A DNA stretch of 64,000 bases from Skermanella pratensis (GCF_008843145.1 NZ_CP030265.1:3086001-3150000), one strand, 5' to 3'; positions 1 through 9,827 are shown, counted from the stretch's first letter. Notes: generated by a model not told the origin, from the sequence alone. Program-made: numbers and translations.

Positions 1-1
1 C

Positions 2-277
2 ATAGGCGACCGTGACGTCCTGCTCGCCAAGGCGGCGCAGGCCGGTCTCGACCCGGACCTCACACGCGACTACCTGGGGAGCAACCTAGACGTGGCGGCG
101 ATCCGGGCAACTGAGTCTGTCGCCCGGCAACTGGGCATCCAGGCCGTCCCCTGCTTCATCTTCAACCGGCGCTATGCCCTTGCCGGCGCCCAGGAGCCGA
201 CCGCCTTCATGCCTCTGCTCGACCTCGCGGCGGAGGAGGTCGAGACGGTCGCCCAGCAGGTCACCCCGCAGGCATAG
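2..277 (+). CDS. DsbA/FrnE-family thiol oxidoreductase, C-terminal part
   Basis: The window opens inside this gene, so only about the last 91 residues are visible. They contain a cis-proline region, GIQAVPCFIFN, followed by RRYALAGAQ. This is the usual C-terminal signature of the DsbA-like thioredoxin-fold family that includes FrnE and 2-hydroxychromene-2-carboxylate isomerases. The N-terminal CxxC (or Ser) active-site segment lies outside the window, so disulfide oxidoreductase and isomerase roles cannot be separated. It converges on mfd with only 12 bases between the two stop codons. Confidence 0.8.
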   Translation: MGDRDVLLAKAAQAGLDPDLTRDYLGSNLDVAAIRATESVARQLGIQAVPCFIFNRRYALAGAQEPTAFMPLLDLAAEEVETVAQQVTPQA

Positions 278-289
278 GGCGGGCGGCCG

Positions 290-3200
290 TCACGCGGCCA
301 GCTTGGCGAGGTCCTGCATCAGCCGCTGTACGCCCTTGACCCGGGTCGCCGTGTCGTCCCACGTGCGGGTAAAGACCAGCTTGTGGTCGGGTCGCAGCTT
401 CATGGTCGCGGCCTGCTTACCGATGAAGATCACGAGCTGGTCGGGCCGGGCGAAGCTGTTGTTGTGGAAAGACAGGACGGCACCCTTGGGCCCGGCGTCG
501 ACCCGTTCGACCCCGGCGGTACGGCAGAGCTGCTTGATCGTCATGACGTTCAGCAGGTTCTCCACCTCGGGCGGCAGCGGTCCGAACCGGTCGATCAGTT
601 CCGCAGCGAAGCTGTCGATCTCGCCCCGGTCCACCAGTTCCGAAATCCGGCGGTACAGCCCCAAACGTACGTTCAGGTCGGCGATATAGGCTTCCGGGAT
701 CAGAACCGGCATGCCCAGGTTGATCGTCGGAGTCCAGGTATCCTCGGAATCCGCCACGGCGCCGGCGCCGCTCCGGGCGGTCGCGACCGCCTCCTCCAGC
801 ATGTGCTGGTACAGCTCGACGCCGACCTCCTTTATATGACCCGACTGCTCCTCACCCAGCAGGTTGCCGGCGCCGCGGATGTCCATGTCGTGGCTGGCGA
901 GCTGGAACCCGGCACCCAGGCTGTCCAACGTCTCGATCACATGCAGCCGCTGGATCGCGGTGGCGGACAGGACGGTCCGGGGCGCATAGGTCAGGTAGGC
1001 GTATCCCCGAACCTTCGCCCGGCCGATCCGGCCGCGCAGCTGGTAGAGCTGGGCCAGGCCGAACAGGTCGGAACGGTGGATGATCATCGTGTTGGCATTG
1101 GGCACGTCCAGGCCCGATTCGACGATGTTGGTCGCCAGCAGCACGTTGAACTGCCCGTCGTCGAAGGCGGTCATGACCTCCTCCAACTGGGTCGCCGCCA
1201 TCTGGCCGTGGGCGATGACCACCTTGACTTCCGGCACCAGTTCCTGGAGCCGCTCGTAGACCCGCGGCAGGTCCTCCAGCCGGGGGCAGACGTAATAGGT
1301 CTGGCCGCCGCGGTAATGCTCGCGCAGGATCGCCTCCCGGATCACCACCGGGTCGTAGGGCAGCACGAAGGTCCGCACCGCCAGCCGATCCACCGGCGGC
1401 GTGGCGATCAGGCTCAGCTCGCGCACGCCGGCCAGGGCCATCTGCAGGGTTCGCGGGATCGGGGTCGCGGTCAGGGTCAGCACATGGACGTCGGCGCGGA
1501 GCTGCTTCAGCCGCTCCTTCTGCTTGACGCCGAAATGCTGCTCCTCGTCCACGATCACCATGCCGAGATCCTTGAACTGCACCGTCTTGGACAGCAGCGC
1601 ATGGGTCCCGATAACGATATCGATCGTTCCGGCGGCGAGACCTTCCTTGACCAGCTTCTGTTCCTTCGCCGGCACCAGCCGCGAGAGCTGGCCGATCCGG
1701 ACCGGCAGGCCGGCGAACCGCTTCTCGAAGGTGCGCGCGTGCTGCCGGGCCAGCAGCGTCGTCGGCACCACGACCGCGACCTGCATGCCGGACAGGGCGG
1801 CGATGAAGGCTGCGCGCAGCGCCACCTCGGTCTTGCCGAAGCCGACATCGCCGCACACCAGCCTGTCCATCGGGCGGCCGGACTGGAGGTCCTCCAAGAC
1901 CTCCTCGATGGCGCGGAGTTGGTCTTCCGTCTCCGGATAGGGGAACCGTGCGGCGAACTCGGCATAGATCCCGTCCGGCGCCGAAACGGGTGTTCCCCGG
2001 CGAAGCTCGCGCTCGGCGGCGATCTTCAGCAAGGCCTCGGCCATGTCCTTCAGGCGCTTCTTGACCCGCGCCTTGCGCCCCTGCCAGCCCACTCCCCCCA
2101 GCTTGTCGAGCTGGGCGCTGTCTTCGGACCCGTAGCGCGACAGCAGCTCGATGTTCTCGACCGGCAGGTACAGCTTGTCGCCGCCCTCGTAGATCAGCCG
2201 CAGGCAGTCGTGCGGAGCGCCGGTCACCTTGAGCGTCTCCAGACCGTCGTAGCGCCCGATGCCGTGGTCCACGTGGACGACCAGGTCGCCCTCGCTCAGG
2301 CTGGACAGCTCGGCGATGAAGTTGGCCGACCGCCGGCGCTTCTTGGTCGGCCGGGCCAGCCGGTCACCCAGGATGTCCTGCTCGGTGATGACCGCCACGT
2401 CGGGGGCGGAAAAGCCGGTCTCGATCCCCAGCACGATCAGCGCGGTGGTGCGCCGGTCGAGCCGCCGGGCACCCTCCCAGCTTTCGCAGATCTCGACCCG
2501 CTCGATCCCGTGGTCGCGCAGCACGGTCAGCAGCCGGTCGCGGGCGCCCTGGCTGTAGCCGGCGACGACGCAACGCCGGTCGTGCTTCTGAAGCTCCTCC
2601 ACATGGGACCTCAGCGCGTCGAACACGTTGACGTCGGGCTTGGCCCGGGCATCGGCGAAGTCCCTGCCGCGCCGCCCTCCGGCATCCACCCCCGCCTGCC
2701 CCTCCGCGAGTGCGAACGGCACCAGCTGGCCCACCGACCGCGCACCCAGCAGCGCGTTCCAGCCGTCCTCGTCCAGGTACAGCATCGCGGGCGGCAGCGG
2801 CTTATAGACGGGATTGTTCGCCTTCTTCTCCACCGCCTGAAGCGTCTTCCGGGCATGGTAGAAATCTGCGATCTGGGCGAACCGGGAATCGCGGGACTCT
2901 TCCGCCTGCGGATCGAGCGTCACGACCGCTTCCGGCACGTAGTCCAGGATCGTTTCCATCCCGGAATGAAACAGCGGCAGCCAGTGCTCCATGCCGCCAT
3001 GCTTGCGTCCGGCGCTGACCGCCTCGTAGAGCGGGTCCTCGTCCAGCACAGCGCCGAACAGCTCGCGATAGCCCGAGCGGAAGCGGGCGATCGACTGCTC
3101 GTCCAGGAAGACCTCCGACATGGGCTTCAGGACGATGCCGTCGCGCTTCTCCGTCGTCCGCTGGCTCATCGGGTCGAAAGCCCGCACGCCCTCGAGCTCG

Positions 3201-3766
3201 TCGCCGAACAGGTCGAGCCGCAGCGGCTCTTCCGTGCCGGGCGGGAAGAGGTCCACGATGCCGCCGCGGATCGCGAACTCGCCGGGCTCGCGCACGGTCT
3301 GCGCGCGGGTATAGCCGTTGTGGGCCAGATAGGCCTGCAGCTTGTCCAGGTCGATGCGGTCGCCGACACCGGCGCGGAAGGTGCCATGCGCGAAGGTCGC
3401 GCGCGGCGGCACCTTTTGAAGCAGCGCATTGACCGTGGTCAGGACCAGCCTCGGCCGTCCCTTGCCGGGCTCGATCAGGCGGGTCAGCCCCTCGACCCGG
3501 CGGCTGACGATATCGACATTGGGCGACACGCGGTCGTAGGGCAGGCAATCCCAGGCCGGGATCTGGACAAGCTCGACCTCGGGCGCGAAGAAGCCGACCG
3601 CCTCGGCCAGGCGGGCCATCCGCTGGTCGTCCAGCGCCACGTGCAGCAGCCCGGCGGGTCCCCGGCGTTTCGCGATGTCGGCAAGGACTCGGGCATCCTG
3701 TCCTTCCGGCGCACCGGCGATCAGCAGGCGGGACGGTTGGCCGGGGTCTAGTTTGATCTTGATCAA
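290..3766 (-). CDS. mfd: Transcription-repair coupling factor Mfd
   Basis: Mfd is the ATP-dependent DNA translocase that removes RNA polymerase stalled at lesions and recruits UvrA. The 1158-residue product has the full family length. It shows an N-terminal UvrB-like module, an RNA-polymerase interaction region with HVDHGIGRYDGL near residue 500, and an SF2 translocase with Walker A GDVGFGKTEVA near 637. A DEEQ box lies near 737, then TATPIPRTLQMA and QLRGRIGRAKVRGYAYL, and a C-terminal TRCF domain. The start MIKIKLDPGQP gives a normal N-terminus. It is transcribed in the same direction as sdhE, 24 bases upstream, and the pair probably forms one unit. Confidence 0.97.
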   Translation of the reverse strand: MIKIKLDPGQPSRLLIAGAPEGQDARVLADIAKRRGPAGLLHVALDDQRMARLAEAVGFFAPEVELVQIPAWDCLPYDRVSPNVDIVSRRVEGLTRLIEPGKGRPRLVLTTVNALLQKVPPRATFAHGTFRAGVGDRIDLDKLQAYLAHNGYTRAQTVREPGEFAIRGGIVDLFPPGTEEPLRLDLFGDELEGVRAFDPMSQRTTEKRDGIVLKPMSEVFLDEQSIARFRSGYRELFGAVLDEDPLYEAVSAGRKHGGMEHWLPLFHSGMETILDYVPEAVVTLDPQAEESRDSRFAQIADFYHARKTLQAVEKKANNPVYKPLPPAMLYLDEDGWNALLGARSVGQLVPFALAEGQAGVDAGGRRGRDFADARAKPDVNVFDALRSHVEELQKHDRRCVVAGYSQGARDRLLTVLRDHGIERVEICESWEGARRLDRRTTALIVLGIETGFSAPDVAVITEQDILGDRLARPTKKRRRSANFIAELSSLSEGDLVVHVDHGIGRYDGLETLKVTGAPHDCLRLIYEGGDKLYLPVENIELLSRYGSEDSAQLDKLGGVGWQGRKARVKKRLKDMAEALLKIAAERELRRGTPVSAPDGIYAEFAARFPYPETEDQLRAIEEVLEDLQSGRPMDRLVCGDVGFGKTEVALRAAFIAALSGMQVAVVVPTTLLARQHARTFEKRFAGLPVRIGQLSRLVPAKEQKLVKEGLAAGTIDIVIGTHALLSKTVQFKDLGMVIVDEEQHFGVKQKERLKQLRADVHVLTLTATPIPRTLQMALAGVRELSLIATPPVDRLAVRTFVLPYDPVVIREAILREHYRGGQTYYVCPRLEDLPRVYERLQELVPEVKVVIAHGQMAATQLEEVMTAFDDGQFNVLLATNIVESGLDVPNANTMIIHRSDLFGLAQLYQLRGRIGRAKVRGYAYLTYAPRTVLSATAIQRLHVIETLDSLGAGFQLASHDMDIRGAGNLLGEEQSGHIKEVGVELYQHMLEEAVATARSGAGAVADSEDTWTPTINLGMPVLIPEAYIADLNVRLGLYRRISELVDRGEIDSFAAELIDRFGPLPPEVENLLNVMTIKQLCRTAGVERVDAGPKGAVLSFHNNSFARPDQLVIFIGKQAATMKLRPDHKLVFTRTWDDTATRVKGVQRLMQDLAKLAA

Positions 3767-3790
3767 GGGACTTTTATCGAACCAGGAGGG

Positions 3791-4099
3791 TCAAGCGACG
3801 GTGGTCTTGAAATTGAACGCGATCAGCAGCCGCATCACGTCGTTGTCATGCTCCGGCGGAACCGGCTCGCGCGCGGACATCCAGTTATAAAGATCGGGAT
3901 CGCTCAATTCCAAGAGGTGCTCGTAGCGGTCCAGTTGCCCGGCGTCGAAAGCCGGCAGATGCCGGTCGGCGAAACGGCCCAGCAGGATATCCGCCTCGCG
4001 CGTGCCGCGATGCCAGCTCCGGAAGGTCAGCCGCTTGCGCCGCACCTCGATCGTCTCTGCTGGCTTGGTCGTCCCGGGTTGGTCGGCGGAGCTGGTCAT
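3791..4099 (-). CDS. sdhE: FAD assembly factor SdhE (succinate dehydrogenase assembly factor 2)
   Basis: The 102-residue protein carries the SdhE/Sdh5 signature RGTREADILLGRFAD, an RGxxE motif whose Arg and Glu contact the flavoprotein, followed by the acidic helix segment LLELSDPDLYNWM. Members help attach FAD covalently to succinate dehydrogenase subunit A. It sits directly upstream of mfd on the same strand, an arrangement common in Rhodospirillales. Length and motif agree with the family. The first 20 residues are polar and rich in Thr, Glu and Lys, as is usual. Confidence 0.93.
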   Translation of the reverse strand: MTSSADQPGTTKPAETIEVRRKRLTFRSWHRGTREADILLGRFADRHLPAFDAGQLDRYEHLLELSDPDLYNWMSAREPVPPEHDNDVMRLLIAFNFKTTVA

Positions 4100-4256
4100 G
4101 ATGGGGTCACTCTCTATGGCGCTGCGCCATCGATATAGCCTCCGCCGCCCGTTCTGTCAGCGGCCTATCGGCATGTCCGGTGCCGGCAACGCGAAAGACG
4201 CCGGCAGGTCGTGCCGGCGCCTCCGCCCCGTTCAACGCCATCCAAGCCCTGCGCCG

Positions 4257-6275
4257 TCAGGCGCAGCGGACATCCGCGAGGAAGCGGGCCACTTCGCCGC
4301 GCAGCCGCTCCGCCTCGTGGGCGAGGCTTCCCGCGGCATTGAGCACCTGCCCCGCCGCCGCGCCGGTCTCGTTCGACGCCTGCGAGACGCCGGCGATGTT
4401 GGCGGAAACCTGCTGCGTCCCGGCGGCCGCCTGCTGGACGTTGCGGGAGATGTCGCCCGTCGCGGCGTTCTGCTGCTCCACCGCGGCAGCCACGCTGGAG
4501 GAGATCTCGTTGATCTGGCCGATCGTCCGAGCGATCCCCTGGATGGCGCCCGCGGCGTTGCCGGTCGCCTGCTGGATCTCGATCACCTTGGCCTGGATCT
4601 CTCCGGTCGCGCGCTCGGTCTGGGACGCCAGCGCCTTGACCTCGGAGGCGACGACCGTGAAGCCCTTGCCGGCTTCCCCGGCCCGCGCCGCCTCGATCGT
4701 GGCGTTCAGCGCCAGAAGGTTGGTCTGCCCGGCGATCGAGTTGATCAGTTCGATCACCTGCCCGATCTCGCGGGCGGCGTCGGTCAGGCCCCGCATCAGG
4801 GCATCGGTCCGCTCGGCGTCATGAACCGCCTGGGCGGTGATCCTCAGCGAACTGGACATCTGCCGGCTGATCTCCTGGATCGAAGCGGACAGCTCCTCCG
4901 CGGCGCCCGCGACCGTGTTGACGTTGGTGGTCGCCTGCTCCGAAGCCGCGGCGACGATGACCGCCTGGTGCGAAGCCGACTCCGCGGTCCTCGACATGAC
5001 TCCGGCGCTGCGCTCCATCTCCGTCGCGGCGGACGACACGGCATCGACCACGCCCTTGACGTTCGCCTCGAGCCCATCGGCAAGCCTCATCAGGTCGGCT
5101 TTGCGCTCCGCCTCGCTGCGGCGCTTGAGCTCATCCTGCTCCACCTGCAACCGCCTCACTTCCAGGGCATTTGCCTTGAAGGTCTCGACCGCCCGCGCCA
5201 TCCCGCCGATCTCGTCGCCCCGCCGGGTGAAATCGACCTGGACAGAGAGGTTGTTGCCGGCCAGTTCACCCATGATCGTGCTGAGCGACCGGATCGGCCG
5301 GGTGATGCTGCGGGCGATCAGGAAGGCCATGACGATCCCGATCAGCAGCGCACCCGCCGCCACGGCGAGGTCCAGCGCCCGTGCCTGCTCCGCAGCACCC
5401 GTCATATCGGAAAAGGTCCGGTTCTGGCCATCGGTGCTGACCTGGCGCAACTGGTCGATGCCGGTCTCCAGCGCCTCGGCGGCGCGGATTCGTCCGGAGC
5501 CGGCCGCCGCGAAATTGTCGGTCGCCGAGACGACTCCGTCCAGCGCCTTGCGGTACTCGTCCAGGATCGCCGGCAGGGCCGCTGCAAATCGCTGGAGTCG
5601 GCGGCTATCGTTGGTTGCTGCCGCGAGACCAACCAGCGTCTCGGAAAGCCGTTCGGCCTCCTTGAACGCGATCCCGGCGTCTGCCGGATTGCGCGACGAG
5701 ACGTAGCGCGTCGCCGCCAGGGCACTCGCCTGCCCGGCCTCGTTCAGCCGTACCGCGAGGTCGATGATCTCGGGCTTGCCGTCCCGCAGCGCCGTCCCGA
5801 CGATCGCGGACGTGGTGGTGCCCAGGGCTGTGGCCGCCTTGACCAGGGCGGAGACGCCGATGCGCCGCTCCGACACGGCGGCGACGATGCCGCGCGCCGC
5901 GGCGTCGTGGGCTTCCGCAGCCTTGGCGATGTGATCGACCAGGGCCTTGTCCGCACCGAGCGCCGCCGCATCAAGCTCGGCAACGGCAGTTCCCAGGTTC
6001 CCGAGTGCCTGGTCGGCTGCCGTCAGGTCGCCGTCGGTTTCCGTCAGCGCATACTGCGTCAATGCCCCGCGGGCATTCTCCATGTCGATCGACAGCACGC
6101 CCGAAACGGTGGCCGCATCGCTGACCGAACGCAGCCGGCCGATGCCGGCGATCGTCTCCGCCGCGTTCCGGTCGGCGACGAACGACAAGGTCCCCAGCAG
6201 CACGAGCAGAAGGGCAAAACCGCCCGAGATCCGCAATGCTATCGGAATGTTCGAAAGTCTCGCCCAGGCTGACAT
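4257..6275 (-). CDS. Methyl-accepting chemotaxis protein
   Basis: This is a transmembrane chemoreceptor of 672 residues. An N-terminal membrane helix (about residues 12-33) precedes a roughly 270-residue mostly helical sensor region. A second membrane helix (about 303-325, [18 protein letters not shown]) leads into a HAMP domain, and the cytoplasmic signalling coiled coil follows. The conserved hairpin tip is clear around residues 510-545 ([19 protein letters not shown], then [15 protein letters not shown]). The helical sensor region resembles four-helix-bundle types, but the ligand cannot be read from sequence. It is monocistronic by spacing: 157 bases separate it from sdhE and 81 from the next gene. 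Confidence 0.95.
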   Translation of the reverse strand: MSAWARLSNIPIALRISGGFALLLVLLGTLSFVADRNAAETIAGIGRLRSVSDAATVSGVLSIDMENARGALTQYALTETDGDLTAADQALGNLGTAVAELDAAALGADKALVDHIAKAAEAHDAAARGIVAAVSERRIGVSALVKAATALGTTTSAIVGTALRDGKPEIIDLAVRLNEAGQASALAATRYVSSRNPADAGIAFKEAERLSETLVGLAAATNDSRRLQRFAAALPAILDEYRKALDGVVSATDNFAAAGSGRIRAAEALETGIDQLRQVSTDGQNRTFSDMTGAAEQARALDLAVAAGALLIGIVMAFLIARSITRPIRSLSTIMGELAGNNLSVQVDFTRRGDEIGGMARAVETFKANALEVRRLQVEQDELKRRSEAERKADLMRLADGLEANVKGVVDAVSSAATEMERSAGVMSRTAESASHQAVIVAAASEQATTNVNTVAGAAEELSASIQEISRQMSSSLRITAQAVHDAERTDALMRGLTDAAREIGQVIELINSIAGQTNLLALNATIEAARAGEAGKGFTVVASEVKALASQTERATGEIQAKVIEIQQATGNAAGAIQGIARTIGQINEISSSVAAAVEQQNAATGDISRNVQQAAAGTQQVSANIAGVSQASNETGAAAGQVLNAAGSLAHEAERLRGEVARFLADVRCA

Positions 6276-6356
6276 GCAAATTCCCCCAACCCGGCGTCCA
6301 TCGCCGGCCCCTGTTGCGGATCCGCGCGGCCACCCCTGCCCGCGCGGATGCCGGAG

Positions 6357-7343
6357 TTACTGGACGTTCCTGATCCGCTCGACCTGAGCCGCGCCGAACT
6401 TCTTCTCGAGGTCCGGCATTGCCGGTGCCACGGCCTTGGCGAAGGCCGCCCGGTCGATCTCGGTCACCACCTGCAGGCCCTGCTGCTGGAGTGTCTTCAC
6501 GCCGTTGGCCTGGGCGTCGGCCGCCGCCTTGCGCGACGCCTTGCCCCCGGCCTTCGCCGCTTCGACGAAAGCGGCCTTATCCTCGTCGGACATGTCCTCG
6601 AACGTGTCGATGCTCATCAGGAAAGCGGCAGGATCATAGCTGTGCGCCGACAGCGTCAGATGCTTCTGCACCTGGGCGAACTTGGCCGACAGGATCGTGG
6701 CGATCGGATTCTCCTGCCCGTCGAACTGGCCGCTCTGAAGCGCGTTGTACAGTTCGGGGAACGGCAACTGCGCGACATCGGCGCCCAGCGACTTGAAGCC
6801 GGCGACCATCACCTCGCTCTGCGGCACCCGGAGCTTCAGGCCCTTGACGTCCTCCGGAGCGGCGATCGGGCGCTTTGCGTTGGTGATGTGGCGCATCCCG
6901 TTCTCGCCCCAGGCGAGCGCCACCATGTCCTGTCCGCGGAACTTCTCCAGGTATTCATGGCCGATCCCGCTGTCGAACACCCGGTGGGCATGGCCGGTAT
7001 CACGGAACAGGAACGGGATGGCGAAGACGCCGACTTCGGGGACGAAGTTCAGCATGGGAGCGCCGGTCACGAAGGTCAGCTCCATGGTGCCGAGCTGGAC
7101 GGCCTTGATCGCCTCCACCTCTCCGCCCAGCGCCGCGTTGGGATACAGCTCGATCTTGTACCGGCCGGACGTGCGCTTGGCGACCTCGTCCGCGAAGGCG
7201 GCGGCACCGGCGCCGAGCTGGGAGTCGGAACCCAGGATATGCCCGAGCTTGAGCGTGCGGGCTTGCTGCGCCTGGGCGCCGCCGACACCGAAGAATAGAA
7301 GAGCGCTCGCGGCCATGGCGGCCACGCGAATATTCATGAACAT
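6357..7343 (-). CDS. TRAP transporter periplasmic solute-binding protein, DctP family
   Basis: The 328-residue protein has a signal peptide (MAASALLFFGVGGAQA) and the DctP fold: HILGSDSQLGAGAAAFADEV, then LFRDTGHAHRVF, the carboxylate-binding region LKLRVPQSEVM and the PFPELYNALQSGQFDGQE segment. Such proteins feed organic acids or similar solutes to DctQ/DctM membrane partners. No DctQ or DctM gene is adjacent, so the partners must lie elsewhere or the protein has another use, for example presenting ligand to the nearby chemoreceptor (inference). The regulator downstream at 7466 is on the same strand and may control it. Confidence 0.93.
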   Translation of the reverse strand: MFMNIRVAAMAASALLFFGVGGAQAQQARTLKLGHILGSDSQLGAGAAAFADEVAKRTSGRYKIELYPNAALGGEVEAIKAVQLGTMELTFVTGAPMLNFVPEVGVFAIPFLFRDTGHAHRVFDSGIGHEYLEKFRGQDMVALAWGENGMRHITNAKRPIAAPEDVKGLKLRVPQSEVMVAGFKSLGADVAQLPFPELYNALQSGQFDGQENPIATILSAKFAQVQKHLTLSAHSYDPAAFLMSIDTFEDMSDEDKAAFVEAAKAGGKASRKAAADAQANGVKTLQQQGLQVVTEIDRAAFAKAVAPAMPDLEKKFGAAQVERIRNVQ

Positions 7344-7465
7344 ACTGAAGATCCTTCATTAGGCGATCCTCAGATCATAACTCCATATCGGTAATTCAAA
7401 AAATCCATCCAAATGTAATAAAATCGATTTGTTCCGTATGTAATTAGTCAGGCATCACCTCTTTT

Positions 7466-8170
7466 TCATGAGTCGAGTTTCACGCCGATGCGCCCCGCGG
7501 CAGCGGTGATGTGACGGGCCATCGCCGCGGAGGCCCCGGCCCCGTCGCGATCGTTCAGGGCGGCCAGGATCTCCTCGTGCTCGCTGACGGTCTCCCGGAT
7601 CCGGTCATGATGGATGAAGGGCAGGCGCTGGATCTCGTCCATCACGCCGTTCACCGTGCGGAACAGCTCCACGAACATGCGATTGCCGCTGCACTCCACG
7701 ATGGTCCGATGGAATACGCTGTCGCACTCCGCCAACGCGATCAGATCGCCGGATCTCACCGCGCGGCGCATTCCCTCGACCGAGCGTTCGATTTCGGCCA
7801 GTGGCCCGGCGGCCGATTTGACGGCGGCCAAGCCGGCCGCGCGCGGCTCCAGCATCAGTCGGGTCTCGTAGACCTCGTACTGCGAGTAGCGGTCGGCGAA
7901 CCGCCATTTGGGTTCCGGAGCCCTGCCTCCGGGGGCGCCGCCGGGTTCGACGACGAAAACGCCCCGCCCGACTTCCACGCGGACCAGCCCCAGGGTCTCC
8001 AGGACCGACAGGGCCTCGCGTAGCGACGCCCGGCTGATGCCCAGCTGTTCGGCCAGTTCGCGCTGGGCCGGCAGGCGCTCGCCCGGCGCCAGCGGCCCTT
8101 CCAGGATCATCGCCTGGATCCGCTGAACCGCCGATTGAGGCACCAGCAACCTACCGCCGACCTTGTTCAT
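7466..8170 (-). CDS. FadR/GntR-family transcriptional regulator (FCD domain)
   Basis: An N-terminal winged helix-turn-helix (RLPAQRELAEQLGISRASL, then LREALSVLETLGLV) is joined to a C-terminal FCD ligand-binding domain with conserved metal/ligand positions (CDSVFHRTIVE, SEHEEILAAL, MARHI). I chose the ATG at 8170 because GGGAG lies 8 bases upstream; an in-frame ATG at 8188 is poorly spaced. It is divergent from the ABC/ureide gene set. A long palindrome lies between them, so it is probably the local repressor of that module. The effector is unknown. Confidence 0.92.
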   Translation of the reverse strand: MNKVGGRLLVPQSAVQRIQAMILEGPLAPGERLPAQRELAEQLGISRASLREALSVLETLGLVRVEVGRGVFVVEPGGAPGGRAPEPKWRFADRYSQYEVYETRLMLEPRAAGLAAVKSAAGPLAEIERSVEGMRRAVRSGDLIALAECDSVFHRTIVECSGNRMFVELFRTVNGVMDEIQRLPFIHHDRIRETVSEHEEILAALNDRDGAGASAAMARHITAAAGRIGVKLDS

Positions 8171-8231
8171 TCCCAGGCTCCCGCGCATCCTTTTGGCTGC
8201 TTGACCTTAACCGGAAAAGCGGGTCCAATCC

Positions 8232-8255
8232 ACTGGTCTGGCCGGTCAGACCAGT
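8232..8255. promoter_or_regulatory. Palindromic operator candidate for the FadR/GntR regulator
   Basis: This is a perfect inverted repeat with 9-base arms, ACTGGTCTG and CAGACCAGT, around a 6-base centre. It lies in the 154-base divergent interval between the regulator and the ABC binding-protein gene. GGTC/GACC half-sites are typical of FadR-subfamily operators. The location fits autoregulation plus control of the catabolic module. Binding is inferred. Confidence 0.55.
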
Positions 8256-8324
8256 TGCATCGAACGACGACGGGCACGCCGGCCCCAGGGATAGCCATCG
8301 TCACGTTCACGCAGAGGAGACGAC

Positions 8325-9128
8325 ATGCGCAGGACTTTCCTGAAGACCGCCCTTGTGGCCGTCATCGCCACCGCCGCGACCGGCCTGGCCGGCAACGCCC
8401 GGGCAGCAGACCTGACGGTCGGCGCCAACATCGGCAACGTTCCCTGGGAGTTCCAGGACGCCACCGGCAAGAATGTCGGGTTCGAAATCGATCTGGTCGA
8501 CGAGATCGCCAAGCGCATGGGCAAGTCGGTCGAGATTGTGAACATCCCGTTCAACGGCCTGTTCTCCGCCGTTCAGTCCGCCCGGATCGACATGGCGATC
8601 TCGTCCATCACGATCACCGAGAAGCGGCTCGAATCGGTCAGTTTCGCCCAGCCCTACTATGACAGCGACCAGTCGCTGACAGTGCTTGCCAAGAGCGGCC
8701 TCGCCAAGGTCGAGGACCTGAAGGGCAAGGCGATCGGCGTCGACACCGGCTCCACCGGCGACATGTGGGCGACCCAGAACCAGGCCCAGTACGGTTTCGG
8801 AGACATCCGACGGTTCGAGGGGCTCCAGCCCGCCATGCTCGATCTGGCGGCCGGCAGGCTCGACGGCTACGTCAGCGACATCCCGGCCCTGCTCTACTTC
8901 ACCAAGGACAAGCCGCAGTTCAAGGTGGCGCAGCGCATCCAGACGGGAGAACGCTACTCGATCATGTTCGCCAAGGGCAGCCCGCTGGCGGCCCAGGTGA
9001 ACGAGCAGATCACCGCCATGAAGAAGGACGGCACGGTAGCGGCCCTGCACGAAAAGTGGTTCGGGGCCAAGCCGGAAGCGGGCACCAGCACCGCCGAAGT
9101 CATGGACATGCCCAAGCCCAAGTCCTGA
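8325..9128 (+). CDS. ABC transporter solute-binding protein, amino-acid type (family 3)
   Basis: The 267-residue protein begins with a signal peptide (MRRTFLKTALVAVIATAATG, cleavage near ARA-AD). It has the bacterial extracellular solute-binding family 3 pattern: PWEFQDATGKNVGFEIDLVD, then the FNGLFSAVQSARIDMAISSI segment and FAQPYYDSDQSLTV. It is expected to bind a polar amino-acid-like or ureido ligand in the periplasm. SD GGAGA precedes the ATG. It is the first gene of the forward catabolic module and lies 24 bases before a permease gene. Confidence 0.93.
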   Translation: MRRTFLKTALVAVIATAATGLAGNARAADLTVGANIGNVPWEFQDATGKNVGFEIDLVDEIAKRMGKSVEIVNIPFNGLFSAVQSARIDMAISSITITEKRLESVSFAQPYYDSDQSLTVLAKSGLAKVEDLKGKAIGVDTGSTGDMWATQNQAQYGFGDIRRFEGLQPAMLDLAAGRLDGYVSDIPALLYFTKDKPQFKVAQRIQTGERYSIMFAKGSPLAAQVNEQITAMKKDGTVAALHEKWFGAKPEAGTSTAEVMDMPKPKS

Positions 9129-9152
9129 ATCCCGCCTCCCGGCGCCTGACGC

Positions 9153-9827
9153 ATGGACATCGTCGATACATTCTTTAACTGGAGCGTGCTGCAAAGCTCG
9201 CTCCCCCTCCTGCTGCTCGGGCTGGGCACCACGCTCAGCCTGGGCGTCACCAGCATCCTGATCGGCCTGGTCACGGGCCTGTTCATGGCCCTGCTCCGGA
9301 TGTACGGGCCGAAGCCGCTGGCGGTGCTTGCGGTCGCCTATATCGACCTGTTCCGCGCGATCCCGATCCTCGTCCTGCTGGTGTTGATCTACTACGCCCT
9401 GCCTTTCGTCGGGCTGCGCCTGTCGCCTTTCGCAGCGGCCACCTCGGCGTTGTCGCTGGTCAGCTGCGCCTACGCGGCGGAAATCTTCCGCGCCGGCATC
9501 CAGGCGGTTCCGCGCGGACAGTTCGAGGCGAGCCAGGCGCTCGGGCTGAAATTCTGGGGCATGATGTGGTACGTGGTGCTGCCCCAGGCGTTCCGCCTGG
9601 TCATTCCGCCGATCACCAACAACTGCATCAACGTAATGAAGGACACGGCGCTGGCCTCGGTCGTCGCCATGCCGGACCTGCTGAAACAGGCGACCCAGGC
9701 GCAGGCCCTGGCGGCGAACCCCACGCCTCTGATCGGCGCCGCCATCATCTATCTCCTGCTGCTGCTCCCGCTGGTGCGGATCGTCGGCACGCTGGAGAAG
9801 CGCTTCGCGATCGGGCGAAGCCGGTGA
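9153..9827 (+). CDS. Amino-acid-type ABC transporter permease
   Basis: The 224-residue membrane protein has about five helices and the HisM/GlnP-type EAA loop (EASQALGLKFWGMMWYVVLP). It is the inner-membrane channel partner of the preceding binding protein. The stop overlaps the start of the next gene in GTGA, which implies translational coupling. No ATPase gene and no second permease occur in this cluster, so the transporter must homodimerise and borrow an ATPase encoded elsewhere. Confidence 0.93.
   Translation: MDIVDTFFNWSVLQSSLPLLLLGLGTTLSLGVTSILIGLVTGLFMALLRMYGPKPLAVLAVAYIDLFRAIPILVLLVLIYYALPFVGLRLSPFAAATSALSLVSCAYAAEIFRAGIQAVPRGQFEASQALGLKFWGMMWYVVLPQAFRLVIPPITNNCINVMKDTALASVVAMPDLLKQATQAQALAANPTPLIGAAIIYLLLLLPLVRIVGTLEKRFAIGRSR

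Noticed and set aside
383-3751. A 1122-codon open frame antisense to mfd
   Set aside because: It is a GC-rich mirror of the mfd codons, is rich in Arg, Gln, His and Val, has no family motif, and lies wholly within a clear Mfd gene.
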